From Bacteroidales bacterium (GTDB lineage Bacteria; Bacteroidota; Bacteroidia; Bacteroidales; Prolixibacteraceae), in assembly GCA_031272965.1 (NCBI GenBank), contig JAISSS010000063.1:1-44941 (forward strand): a DNA stretch of 44,941 nt. The letters are read 5' to 3'. This document shows positions 15,493 to 23,750 of this stretch, in pieces (position 1 is the first letter of the stretch; each line of letters starts with the position of its first letter). The position numbers and the translations under genes are program-made. The notes below the pieces were generated by a model. That model was not told the DNA's origin, did not search any database, and saw only the letters and a list, made by a program, of their open reading frames with translations.

Positions 15493-16968
15493 ATGGCAAA
15501 TTATTTTAATACGCTTCCATTACGCCTGCAGCTGGAACAATTAGGGACTTGCCGGTTTATGGACAAGTCTGAATTTGCGGACGGCGCAGAAGCGTTACGG
15601 GGCAAAAAAATTGTGATTGTAGGCGCGGGTGCGCAGGGCCTCAATCAGGGCCTCAACATGCGCGATTCGGGGTTGGACATTGCGTATGCCCTGCGCGATT
15701 CGGCTATCAGGGAGCAGCGTCAGTCCTGGAAAAGCGTTACCGGCAACGACTTCAACGTGGGAACTTATCAGGAGATGATACCCACCGCCGACCTGGTGAT
15801 TAACCTGACGCCCGACAAGCAACATTCCGGCGTGGTGAACGCAGTGATGCCTCTGATGAAACATGGTGCGGTGCTGTCATATTCGCACGGCTTCAACATA
15901 GTGGAAGAAGGAATGCAAATCCGCAAGGACATCACCGTCATCATGGTTGCCCCTAAAGCCCCCGGTTCGGAAGTGCGCGAAGAGTATAAACGCGGCTTCG
16001 GCGTCCCCACGCTGATTGCGGTTCATCCCGACAACGACCCCAACGGCAACGGGCTGGAACTGGCCAAGGCATACGCTGTGGCAACCGGCGCTGACCGCGC
16101 AGGTGTGCTGCAATCTTCTTTCGTGGCCGAAGTGAAATCAGACCTGATGGGCGAGCAGACAATCCTCTGCGGACTGCTGCAAACCGGCTCCATCCTGGCC
16201 TTCAATAAGATGCTCGAAAATGGCGTCGAGGCCGCATACGCCTCAAAACTCATCCAGTATGGATGGGAGGTCATCACCGAAGCGCTCAAACACGGTGGCA
16301 TTACCAACATGTTAGACCGCCTCTCAAATCCCGCCAAAATCAAGGCCTTCGAGCTGGCCTTCGAGCTGAAGAACATTATGCGGCCGCTCTTCCGCAAGCA
16401 CATGGACGACATCATGAGCGGCGAATTTTCCGCAACTATGATGAAAGATTGGGCCGACGGCGACCGCAAACTGCTGACATGGCGTGCCGAAACTGCCGAA
16501 ACAGGATTCGAGAAAACCCCGTCAACCACAGCCGACATCAGTGAACAGGAATACTTCGACAACGGTGTTCTGCTGCTGGCCTTCGTGAAATCTGGCGTCG
16601 AGCTGGCCTTCGAGACCATGATTGAAGCCGGAATCAAGCCGGAATCGGCCTACTACGAATCCCTGCATGAGGTGCCGCTTATCGCCAATACCATCGCCCG
16701 TAAGAAGCTGTATGAGATGAACCGTACCATCTCCGACACCGCCGAATACGGATGCTACCTCTTCGACCATGCCTGCAAACCCCTGCTGGCCGACTTCATG
16801 AAGAGTCTTGACGGCGACGTCATCGGGAAACCATACGGCGCCGGACGCGATAACAGCGTGGACAATGCCCGCCTCATCGCCGTCAATCACCTCATCCGCA
16901 CTCACCCTGTGGAGAGCGTCGGCGCCCGCCTGCGTGCGTCGATGACCGCAATGAAAAAACTTATTTGA
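15493..16968 (+). CDS. ilvC: Ketol-acid reductoisomerase (class II)
   Basis: A 491-residue enzyme of valine and isoleucine synthesis that converts acetolactate or acetohydroxybutyrate to the dihydroxy acid with NAD(P)H and Mg2+. The Rossmann motif is [17 protein letters not shown]. Catalytic-domain motifs include [26 protein letters not shown] and the duplicated knotted helical region ([25 protein letters not shown]). The length matches the long class II form known from Escherichia coli rather than the 330-residue class I. Other ilv/leu genes are not in the window. It ends at a strong hairpin (16981-17011). Confidence 0.96.
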   Translation: MANYFNTLPLRLQLEQLGTCRFMDKSEFADGAEALRGKKIVIVGAGAQGLNQGLNMRDSGLDIAYALRDSAIREQRQSWKSVTGNDFNVGTYQEMIPTADLVINLTPDKQHSGVVNAVMPLMKHGAVLSYSHGFNIVEEGMQIRKDITVIMVAPKAPGSEVREEYKRGFGVPTLIAVHPDNDPNGNGLELAKAYAVATGADRAGVLQSSFVAEVKSDLMGEQTILCGLLQTGSILAFNKMLENGVEAAYASKLIQYGWEVITEALKHGGITNMLDRLSNPAKIKAFELAFELKNIMRPLFRKHMDDIMSGEFSATMMKDWADGDRKLLTWRAETAETGFEKTPSTTADISEQEYFDNGVLLLAFVKSGVELAFETMIEAGIKPESAYYESLHEVPLIANTIARKKLYEMNRTISDTAEYGCYLFDHACKPLLADFMKSLDGDVIGKPYGAGRDNSVDNARLIAVNHLIRTHPVESVGARLRASMTAMKKLI

Positions 16969-16980
16969 GCATAAGTGCAG

Positions 16981-17011
16981 TTTGGGGGCACACCACCAAT
17001 GTGCCCCCAAA
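16981..17011 (+). terminator. Strong hairpin after ilvC
   Basis: A perfect 12-bp stem, TTTGGGGGCACA (16981-16992) and TGTGCCCCCAAA (17000-17011), with a 7-nt loop, 13 nt after the ilvC stop. There is no U-tract, so it may stop transcription with help or protect the 3' end. Confidence 0.6.
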
Positions 17012-17065
17012 TATCTGCAAAATTTGGCATCCAATATATCAAATATTAACTAAAAGAACATCAAA

Positions 17066-18340
17066 ATGAACACTGCATCTGTAAACCGAAAAACAACGGA
17101 CGTAACATCCGCTTCTATCCGTCCGGATTCTGCCGCGGGAAAATTCCTGCTGGCTGCAACAGCGCTACTGCTTGGCGCCTCTACACCCACCTCCCCCCTC
17201 AAAGAAATATCACCAGTAATCGGCGATACCCCAATCATCAGCAGCGTTGCCGAATCTCAGTTCCAAACCGAGAAGAAACAATTCAAGGAGCTGTCGGAAA
17301 TTATGGCTTCATATTCCAATTATGAAACCGCCAAACAGCAGTTAAACGAACAGCAATTAGCGCTGCTCGAAAAAGGCGAGGCCAGATATACCAAAACCGA
17401 CTTGTGGGATATAAGTCCCTATGGCTGTAGCTGGTATTGCGGCGGCGGCCCGTCAAAAATTACCGCAAGTTCGGAACTGTCGCCCATACAGGACCAAAAG
17501 TTGTCTTACGCTGCCCCCCAAGCGCATGACTGGTCTCTCAAAACCGCATGGGTGGAAGGCGTTGCAGGCTACGGCATCGGCGAATATCTGAACTACAAGT
17601 TCGATAAGAACTCGCCGCCGGTAACTGCCGTCTCTATCTACAACGGATACCTGAAATCGGAACAGATTTGGCGCAACAATGCACGGGTAAAACAGCTGAA
17701 GATGTATGTTAACAATGTTCCTTACGCCATCCTCAACCTGCAGGACATCATGTCCCGCCAAACGTTCCAGCTCGCCCCCAAGCCCGGACTACAGGGCAAA
17801 GATGCCGACATGTACATCAAGTTTGAGATATTAAGCGTATATGAGGGCGACAAGTTCGAGGATACGGCCATTTCGGAGATGGAGTTTGACGGCACCGGCG
17901 TACACTGTTTCGCAAAAGGCACCCCCGTAACAACTCCTCACGGCACAAAACCCATCGAACAAATTTGCATCGGCGACACAGTACTGACCCTGAACAGCGC
18001 CACAAATGCGATAGAGGCTGCTACAGTACAGGCTACTGCATCAAGAAAGCATTATCTGTATGAGCTTGATTTCGACGGCATAAAAGTGCGGGCTACCGAT
18101 ACCCACCCTTTCTTCTACAACGGAACTTTTTATTCTGTGGTTGCAAATAATGACTATGGAGTACAGACTAAGGCTCTTACGGTAGGGCAAAAAATTCTCT
18201 GCCTGAAAGACGGCGTTGTGGACGCCACCGTTTTGAAAGCTGTTGTAAAATCCGAAACCAGCGAAGACGCTTTCACCATAACAGCGCTCGACAGGAACAA
18301 CCTGTTCTTTGTCAATGGCATCTGTGTAATGGCAGAATAA
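17066..18340 (+). CDS. Secreted protein with NADase-type glycan-binding-like domain and C-terminal Hint domain
   Basis: A 424-residue protein in three parts. An N-terminal hydrophobic stretch (about residues 27-39, FLLAATALLLGA) follows a 26-residue polar lead, probably an unusual signal peptide. Residues about 125-280 resemble the discoidin-like NADase-type glycan-binding domain (TAWVEGVAGYGIGEYLNY, YNGYLKSEQIW, RVKQLKMYVNN, AISEMEFDG). Residues 281-424 form a Hint (hedgehog/intein) domain: Cys281 in CFAKGTPVTTPHGTKPIEQI, the block-B TxxH in RATDTHPFF and the terminal strand NNLFFVNGICVMAE. Inteins end in His-Asn; here VMAE takes that place, so splicing is unlikely, while N-S acyl shift and cleavage before Cys281 remain possible. 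The biological role is unknown. Confidence 0.75.
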   Translation: MNTASVNRKTTDVTSASIRPDSAAGKFLLAATALLLGASTPTSPLKEISPVIGDTPIISSVAESQFQTEKKQFKELSEIMASYSNYETAKQQLNEQQLALLEKGEARYTKTDLWDISPYGCSWYCGGGPSKITASSELSPIQDQKLSYAAPQAHDWSLKTAWVEGVAGYGIGEYLNYKFDKNSPPVTAVSIYNGYLKSEQIWRNNARVKQLKMYVNNVPYAILNLQDIMSRQTFQLAPKPGLQGKDADMYIKFEILSVYEGDKFEDTAISEMEFDGTGVHCFAKGTPVTTPHGTKPIEQICIGDTVLTLNSATNAIEAATVQATASRKHYLYELDFDGIKVRATDTHPFFYNGTFYSVVANNDYGVQTKALTVGQKILCLKDGVVDATVLKAVVKSETSEDAFTITALDRNNLFFVNGICVMAE

Positions 18341-18396
18341 ATGCCAACTGTGTTGCTGTAGGAGAGATAACGAAAGGGAAATATTTCTTCAGCAAT

Positions 18397-18427
18397 ATTG
18401 CGGTGTGAAAAAAATCGTGTATATTTG
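18397..18427 (+). promoter_or_regulatory. Promoter of the Rpn-family gene
   Basis: ATTG at 18397-18400 and TATATTTG at 18420-18427, 19 nt apart, fit the Bacteroidota -33/-7 layout. The start ATG follows at 18446. Confidence 0.6.
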
Positions 18428-18445
18428 CACCGAAAATGGTGCATT

Positions 18446-19345
18446 ATGGCAAAAAACATGATACCGGACCGGCCAAATCCGCTGAACGATTACCTGTTTT
18501 TCAGGACATTCGGTGAGAAAGGCGACGAGGAACAGCTCCTTGTCCTGCTTAATGCTGTGTTGCAACAAGCCGGTAACGGCGCCATTGCCGACATAGAAAT
18601 TGTTGAGAGCACCAAACTGACCGCCAGAGTTCTCAAAGACAAGACGAGTGTGCTGGATGTTCGTGCCAGGACGCCGGACGCGCGGCTGAATATCGAGGTA
18701 CAGCTACACAATCAGCATAACATGGCTAAGCGTAGCCTGTATTATTGGAGCAAAGAATTTTCAATGGCTCTTGATAAGGGCGGCAAATATGAGAACCTTC
18801 CTAAAGTATTGACAGTCAATATTTTGAATTTTGACTTCCTGCAAATAGATGGCTTTCACGGCAGTTTCCACTTGCGTGAAGATTCCAATCCTGACTGCAT
18901 GCTGACCGACGCGCTGGAGATGCACTTTTTGGAGATGCCCAAGTTCCGCCGGATGCCCAAGCGCGATTTGAGCATCCCGCTTCACCGCTGGCTAACATAT
19001 TTCGATAGAGAAACTGATGAAAAAACAATAAAAGATATATTAAATATGGATACTACGATTAAGAAAGTACACAGAACCACCGCATCGCTGTTGCGGGACA
19101 AGGAAACCGCCCGTGCCTACTATATGCGGCAGATAGGGATAATGGACAGAGAGGGAGAACTAGCATATAGTCGTGCAGAAGGTCGTGCAGAAGGTCGTGC
19201 AGAAGGCAGGGAAAATCGTGATAAAGAACTTGTGTTATACAGGTGTACAAAAGGCGATTCGCCGGAGCAAATTGCAGATTTGCTGTGCATTCCTGTTACC
19301 CAAGTCGAACAAATCATGCGCGAGCATAAACAGAGTAATTCCTGA
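18446..19345 (+). CDS. Rpn family PD-(D/E)XK nuclease / transposase-like protein
   Basis: A 299-residue member of the Rpn (PDDEXK_2, COG5464) family, recombination-promoting nucleases often annotated as putative transposases. Visible: the N-terminal NPLNDYLFFRTFGEKGDEE, the nuclease core VLDVRARTPD followed by NIEVQLHNQ (Asp and Glu-x-Gln of the fold), and YYWSKEFS. Three AEGR tetrapeptide repeats follow near the C-terminus, then a short HTH-like end (SPEQIADLLCIPVTQVEQIM). I chose the ATG at 18446 because an earlier TTG lies in the -33 box. No inverted repeats or target duplications are seen around it. Confidence 0.85.
   Translation: MAKNMIPDRPNPLNDYLFFRTFGEKGDEEQLLVLLNAVLQQAGNGAIADIEIVESTKLTARVLKDKTSVLDVRARTPDARLNIEVQLHNQHNMAKRSLYYWSKEFSMALDKGGKYENLPKVLTVNILNFDFLQIDGFHGSFHLREDSNPDCMLTDALEMHFLEMPKFRRMPKRDLSIPLHRWLTYFDRETDEKTIKDILNMDTTIKKVHRTTASLLRDKETARAYYMRQIGIMDREGELAYSRAEGRAEGRAEGRENRDKELVLYRCTKGDSPEQIADLLCIPVTQVEQIMREHKQSNS
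19172..19207 (+). repeat. Tandem 12-nt repeat, three copies
   Basis: CGTGCAGAAGGT occurs three times head to tail (last base differs in copy 3), encoding RAEG units in the Rpn-family protein. Copy number is expected to vary by slippage while staying in frame. Confidence 0.85.
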
Positions 19346-19379
19346 TTTACAGACCTGCTATTGAGCTTGACGGGATTTT

Positions 19380-20084
19380 TCATGTTCCGAGTACAAATAC
19401 GGCAGGCTGTTTGCCGATGTCGGGGATGGGAGCTTTGCGCCATTCGGCGACGGTCATGGCGCAGATAAATTCGCTTTCAAGGGTGAGATTTGCGGCCACG
19501 CAGAGGCGGGTTTGGGGTTGACATGTGTGCAGTAGCGCGTCAAACAGTTGCAGGTTGCGGTATGGGGTTTCAATGAAGGCTTGACTTTGGCTTTCGGCAT
19601 ATATGCGTCGCTCCATCAGTTTGATTTTTGCTGTTCGGGCATCGCTTTTCACGGGCAGGTAGCCGTTGAAGGCGAAATTTTGGCCGTTCATGCCGGAGGC
19701 CATCATTGCCAGCAGGATGGAGGAGGGGCCAACTAATGGTATCACGCGAAAGCGCTCTTTATGGGCTAATCGGACGATGTCGGCACCGGGGTCGGCTACG
19801 CCGGGGCAGCCCGCATCCGACAGCAACCCCATGGTAAAGCCATGACGCAGCGGCTCAATGAATGTTGACAGTTCTCCGGCGTCAGTATGTTCGTTCAACT
19901 CGAAGAAAGTCAGCCTGTCAAGGTCGGACACTGCCCCGCACCGCTTCAGAAAGCGACGTGCATTGCGGAGGTTCTCGACGATATAATGCTCCGTTTGTCG
20001 CAGAATTTCCGGCAAAGCCGACGGCAATACAGAGGCAACATTACATTCACCTAATGTTACAGGAATGAGGTATAAAACAGCCAT
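19380..20084 (-). CDS. SAM-dependent methyltransferase, tetrapyrrole methylase fold (RsmI-like paralog)
   Basis: A 234-residue protein of the tetrapyrrole methylase superfamily, to which the 16S rRNA 2'-O-methyltransferase RsmI belongs. It shows LSDAGCPGVADPGADIVRLA and VIPLVGPSSILLAMMASG, the family's SAM-binding signatures. The N-terminus (LYLIPVTLGE) differs from true RsmI (LYLVPTPIGN), so I call it an RsmI-like paralog of unknown substrate. It is divergent from the MBL-fold gene and convergent with the Rpn gene. A TATTTTTG promoter box lies at 20101-20108. Confidence 0.85.
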   Translation of the reverse strand: MAVLYLIPVTLGECNVASVLPSALPEILRQTEHYIVENLRNARRFLKRCGAVSDLDRLTFFELNEHTDAGELSTFIEPLRHGFTMGLLSDAGCPGVADPGADIVRLAHKERFRVIPLVGPSSILLAMMASGMNGQNFAFNGYLPVKSDARTAKIKLMERRIYAESQSQAFIETPYRNLQLFDALLHTCQPQTRLCVAANLTLESEFICAMTVAEWRKAPIPDIGKQPAVFVLGT

Positions 20085-20100
20085 AAACAGAAATTTTTCT

Positions 20101-20108
20101 CAAAAATA
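20101..20108 (-). promoter_or_regulatory. -7 promoter element of the RsmI-like gene
   Basis: TATTTTTG on the minus strand, 17 bp upstream of the ATG. TTTG sequences lie about 16 and 22 nt further upstream. Confidence 0.5.
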
Positions 20109-20158
20109 ATAATTTTTGGGGCGCCAAAGCCAAAAAAAGTGTATCTTAGTACTTTGTC

Positions 20159-20938
20159 ATGGAACATTCATATTCATTAACGATAGAATTTTTGGGGACT
20201 GGGACGTCGTTGGGGGTACCCATTATAGGTTGCGGATGTGCGGTGTGCCGCTCCACTGATACGCGCGACCGGCGGCTACGTACTTCGGCGCTGTTCACTG
20301 TTGATGGCCGTCGTCTGCTCATTGATGCGGGGCCTGACTTCCGCTATCAGATGCTGCGGGCTGCCGTTACGCACATCGACGGCATCATGCTCACCCACGA
20401 ACATGCCGACCACATCTTCGGCTTAGACGACATCAGGGCTTTCAACTGGATGCAGGGGCCAGTGAATCTATATGCTGAGGAAAGGGTGCTGCAAAATCTG
20501 CGCAGGGTCTATGATTATGCCTTTATCCCTGCCCCGTATCCCGGTTCCCCGAAGCTGGCGCTGCACAGCATCGATATGCAGCCCTTTGATGTGGCCGGAA
20601 TCAGTGTTATCCCTGTGCGCGGCTGGCACCATCGCTTGCCCGTTCTCGGATTCCGCATCGGGAACGCCGCATACTTGACCGACGTGAAAACCGTCGCCGT
20701 AGCGGAACAGCAGAAATTGCTTGGTCTGGATATATTGATAGTCAATGCATTACGCCATACGTCTCATCATTCGCATTTCAACCTTGAAGAGGCCTTGCAG
20801 CTCATCAACACGGTGAAGCCCCGACACGCATGGCTGACACATATATCCCACGACATGGGCCTCTATGCCGAAACATGTCAAAACCTGCCGGAGAACGTAT
20901 CCATAGCATACGACGGACTGATAATAGAAAATACTTGA
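20159..20938 (+). CDS. MBL-fold metallohydrolase (PhnP-like)
   Basis: A 259-residue metallo-beta-lactamase-fold hydrolase. FLGTGTSLGVPIIGCGCAVC at the start, with its paired cysteines, and the metal motif THEHADH (about residues 79-85) point to the PhnP/cyclic phosphodiesterase branch. LTDVKT, NALRHTSHHSHF and LTHISHD supply the remaining metal ligands. The substrate in Bacteroidota is not known to me; phosphodiester hydrolysis is inferred from the fold. It starts right at a TACTTTG sequence, so its leader would be very short. The S9 peptidase follows 23 bp downstream. Confidence 0.85.
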   Translation: MEHSYSLTIEFLGTGTSLGVPIIGCGCAVCRSTDTRDRRLRTSALFTVDGRRLLIDAGPDFRYQMLRAAVTHIDGIMLTHEHADHIFGLDDIRAFNWMQGPVNLYAEERVLQNLRRVYDYAFIPAPYPGSPKLALHSIDMQPFDVAGISVIPVRGWHHRLPVLGFRIGNAAYLTDVKTVAVAEQQKLLGLDILIVNALRHTSHHSHFNLEEALQLINTVKPRHAWLTHISHDMGLYAETCQNLPENVSIAYDGLIIENT

Positions 20939-20961
20939 TAAAATACCATAAAATCTTTAAT

Positions 20962-23496
20962 ATGAAGAAACTCAATTCATTGCGGACACTACTGATACTG
21001 CCGTTTCTGTCGCTGTTTTTAATTACGGCCAACCTGTCGGCACAGAACAAATTGAACCTGTCCGGCCTGTGTGTTACGCCGCCAACGCCAATAACTATGC
21101 CTCTGCTAATTGACAGCCTGTCAATGAAAGGCGACAGGTTTGAGGCCAAAGACCTGCTGACCGCCGACCTGACTGCCGACAAACAGGCCTTCACGGAACT
21201 GCTCGCTGCCGACACCGCCTGCAATATACGCTTCCCCAAGGCTGTCAATAACTATGAGCTGCGGCTGCTGAGATGTAACATTGACGTCAGCCACTATGCC
21301 AGACTGAAGGTTACCGTTACCGCACCGGGCATGTTCGAGCTGTATATCAACAACCGCAAAGAATCATCGAAACTCACTGCGGAAGACAGTCTGAGAGCGG
21401 CAAAAAACGTGGTGAAAGAGTTTGCTGCCCTGCCCGGGTCCACCGAACTGCGGCTTAAATATCTGAGCTGTGCTGCCACTTCACTGCCGGAAGAATCGGT
21501 GAACATCGTCCTTGAATCAGCCGACAGCACAGTATGCCTCACCGAATGGGGCGACAAGAGGCGCATCCGTATCAACGATATTATTGAAGGGGTACGCATC
21601 ACCGGCGCCGACATATCGCCGGACGGACGCTATATTCTGCTGAGCTATAACAGCGTAGCTGACGACGGCGCCGCATCCCGCTATTATGAGCTGTATGATG
21701 TCAAGACAGGTCGCACCAAACATCTCGACCGCAACATGGGCTGGACGCCCCGTTCCGGCAAACTGTGGTACACCACTCCGCGTGGCGTCGGCAATGCCCT
21801 GCTCTTTATTGACCCCGACACCGGCGCCGAGAGCGTCGTTGCCCGAAATATCCCTAAAGGCGGATTCCGCCTCTCCCCTGACGAAAAATTCCTGCTCTAT
21901 TCGGAGCGCGAATCCAATGACCCCCGCAAAGGCGACCTGCTTATCTTGAAGTCGCCCGCGGACCGACAGGAGGGCTATTTTGACCGGTGGTTCATATATA
22001 AATACGACCTCGAAACCGGCCTGCGACAGCGGCTGACCTTCGGCAAACACACCACCTCTCTGCATGACGTCAGCAATGACGCCCAATTTCTGCTGTTTTC
22101 AATATCCGATGAGGACATCACTGTTCCGCCGTTCCGTCGCTCGTCAATGTTTCTGCTCAATTTACAGTCGCTACAGGTGGATACCCTCTGGAAAGACGAG
22201 AAATATGCTCATTCTGCGAAGTTCTCGCCGGATGGCAGCAAAGTCCTTGTGTCGGGGGCGCCGGAAGCTTTCGGGAATGCCGCACTTACTCTGCCTGACA
22301 GCCTCACCGCTAACAGCTACGAGACCGAAGCCTTCATCTTCGACATTGCCTCAAAGACCGTCGAACCGTTCACCAAAAAATTTAATCCGTCGGTTGAGCA
22401 GTTGCGCTGGCATACTGATGATGCTGTGTATATGACAGTTACAGAGGCCGACTATGTCAACGTTTACCGCTACAGCGTCTCCGGCAAGAGCTTTACCAGG
22501 CTGCCACTGCCGGAAGATGTTGTCCGCAGTTTCACTGTTGCCGACCGTGCAAATGCGGCAGCCTGTGTCGGGCTGAGCGCCTCCAATACTACGCGGGCTT
22601 ATGCGGTGAACCTGGCGACTATGAAGTCAACGTTAATCAGTGCGCCTGCGGCCGAGCGCTTCGACGACATCCGCCTTGGAGCGGTCAACGAATGGGACTT
22701 CACCGCATCTGACGGCACGGAAATTAAGGGCCGCTATTATTTGCCTCCCGACTTCGACGCCTCCCGAAAGTACCCGCTCGTGGTCTATTACTATGGCGGT
22801 ACCACGCCCACTGCACGGACGCTTGACGCCTCATACCCGTTGCATGTGTATGCCGCGCAGGGCTATGTGGTCTATACCCTGCAGCCCAGCGGCACTATCG
22901 GGTTCGGCCAGGAATTTTCGGCCCGCCACGTCAATGCGTGGGGAAAACGTACTGCGGCAGAAATCATCGAAGGCGCCAAAAAATTCATTAATGAACATGT
23001 GTTTATTGATGGTGCCCGAATCGGCTGCATTGGCGCCTCATATGGCGGCTTCATGACGCAATATCTGCAGACGCAGACCGACATGTTTGCCGCCGCCGTA
23101 TCACATGCCGGAATCAGTTCCATAGCCAGCTACTGGGGGGAAGGATATTGGGGATATGCTTACAGCGCCGCCGCCAGCGCCGGAAGCTATCCGTGGAATA
23201 ACCGCGACCTCTATGTGAACCAAAGCCCGCTCTTCAACGCCGACAAAATTAAAACCCCGTTACTGCTGCTGCATGGTCTCGACGATACCAACGTGCCCCC
23301 CGGAGAAAGCATCCAGATGTTTACTGCCCTGAAAATACTCGGCAAAACGGTAGAGTTTATCCGCGTTAAAGGCGAAAATCACGGCATCGCCGCATACCAG
23401 CACCGTATAGATTGGAACCATTCTATCTACGCATGGTTTGAAAAATGGCTCAAAGACGCCCCCCAATGGTGGGATGCACTGTACCCCGAAAAGTGA
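20962..23496 (+). CDS. S9 family (prolyl oligopeptidase-type) serine peptidase
   Basis: An 844-residue exported peptidase with a clear signal peptide (MKKLNSLRTLLILPFLSLFL, cleaved near ANLSAQ). A long N-terminal beta-propeller (about residues 180-600; blades such as ISPDGRYILLSYN and FSPDGSKVLVSG) is followed by an alpha/beta-hydrolase domain. The triad is visible: Ser693 in GASYGGF, Asp774/775 in HGLDDTNVPP and His807 in GENHGI. It probably removes dipeptides or oligopeptides in the periplasm. I chose the ATG at 20962 because it gives the signal peptide; the frame extends further upstream inside the MBL gene. It lies 23 bp downstream of the MBL gene. Confidence 0.92.
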   Translation: MKKLNSLRTLLILPFLSLFLITANLSAQNKLNLSGLCVTPPTPITMPLLIDSLSMKGDRFEAKDLLTADLTADKQAFTELLAADTACNIRFPKAVNNYELRLLRCNIDVSHYARLKVTVTAPGMFELYINNRKESSKLTAEDSLRAAKNVVKEFAALPGSTELRLKYLSCAATSLPEESVNIVLESADSTVCLTEWGDKRRIRINDIIEGVRITGADISPDGRYILLSYNSVADDGAASRYYELYDVKTGRTKHLDRNMGWTPRSGKLWYTTPRGVGNALLFIDPDTGAESVVARNIPKGGFRLSPDEKFLLYSERESNDPRKGDLLILKSPADRQEGYFDRWFIYKYDLETGLRQRLTFGKHTTSLHDVSNDAQFLLFSISDEDITVPPFRRSSMFLLNLQSLQVDTLWKDEKYAHSAKFSPDGSKVLVSGAPEAFGNAALTLPDSLTANSYETEAFIFDIASKTVEPFTKKFNPSVEQLRWHTDDAVYMTVTEADYVNVYRYSVSGKSFTRLPLPEDVVRSFTVADRANAAACVGLSASNTTRAYAVNLATMKSTLISAPAAERFDDIRLGAVNEWDFTASDGTEIKGRYYLPPDFDASRKYPLVVYYYGGTTPTARTLDASYPLHVYAAQGYVVYTLQPSGTIGFGQEFSARHVNAWGKRTAAEIIEGAKKFINEHVFIDGARIGCIGASYGGFMTQYLQTQTDMFAAAVSHAGISSIASYWGEGYWGYAYSAAASAGSYPWNNRDLYVNQSPLFNADKIKTPLLLLHGLDDTNVPPGESIQMFTALKILGKTVEFIRVKGENHGIAAYQHRIDWNHSIYAWFEKWLKDAPQWWDALYPEK

Positions 23497-23524
23497 AAAA
23501 TCGTCCGATTAGTCCTGCCTGTTG

Positions 23525-23556
23525 AAAAATACATACCTTTGACACGAAATCAGAAA
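23525..23556 (+). repeat. 32-nt promoter-containing repeat, copy 2
   Basis: Matches the minus-strand segment 131-100 at 30 of 32 positions, with TACCTTTG at 23534-23541. It lies about 195 bp upstream of the pgk -7 box and 28 bp after the S9 peptidase stop. No protein start of note follows it, so it may drive a leader or a small RNA. Confidence 0.7.
23534..23541 (+). promoter_or_regulatory. -7 promoter element TACCTTTG
   Basis: An exact consensus match within the 32-nt repeat. A transcript from here would run toward pgk. Confidence 0.5.
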
Positions 23557-23726
23557 ATAATTGTAACCCGTAAGCAATAAAGTCCGACTCTTTTACAGGG
23601 ACGGGTTCTGTTTGGTTATCTCGGCCAATCGGAAGAATTTCTTAATATATAATTTAAGAAATAAAGATTTGGGGGGATGAATTGCGGCTTTCAGGCGGGG
23701 GATGGCGCTGACGTCCGAACTTATTG
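23557..23726 (+). other. Untranslated interval upstream of pgk, possible small RNA or long leader
   Basis: Downstream of the TACCTTTG box there is a short stem AACCCGT (23565-23571) / ACGGGTT (23601-23607) and an AU-rich stem TTTCTTAA (23638-23645) / TTAAGAAA (23654-23661). No convincing open frame is present. An independent RNA or an alternative pgk leader would both fit; neither is demonstrated. Confidence 0.2.
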
Positions 23727-23734
23727 TAATTTTG
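23727..23734 (+). promoter_or_regulatory. -7 promoter element of pgk
   Basis: TAATTTTG, matching TAnnTTTG, 17 bp upstream of the first ATG (23751) and 26 bp upstream of the second (23760). Confidence 0.55.
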
Positions 23735-23750
23735 CGAGTTCAAAATATAC

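Noticed and set aside
17066-18340. A splicing intein inside a host gene
   Set aside because: The Hint domain is at the extreme C-terminus, there is no C-extein and the terminal His-Asn is missing.
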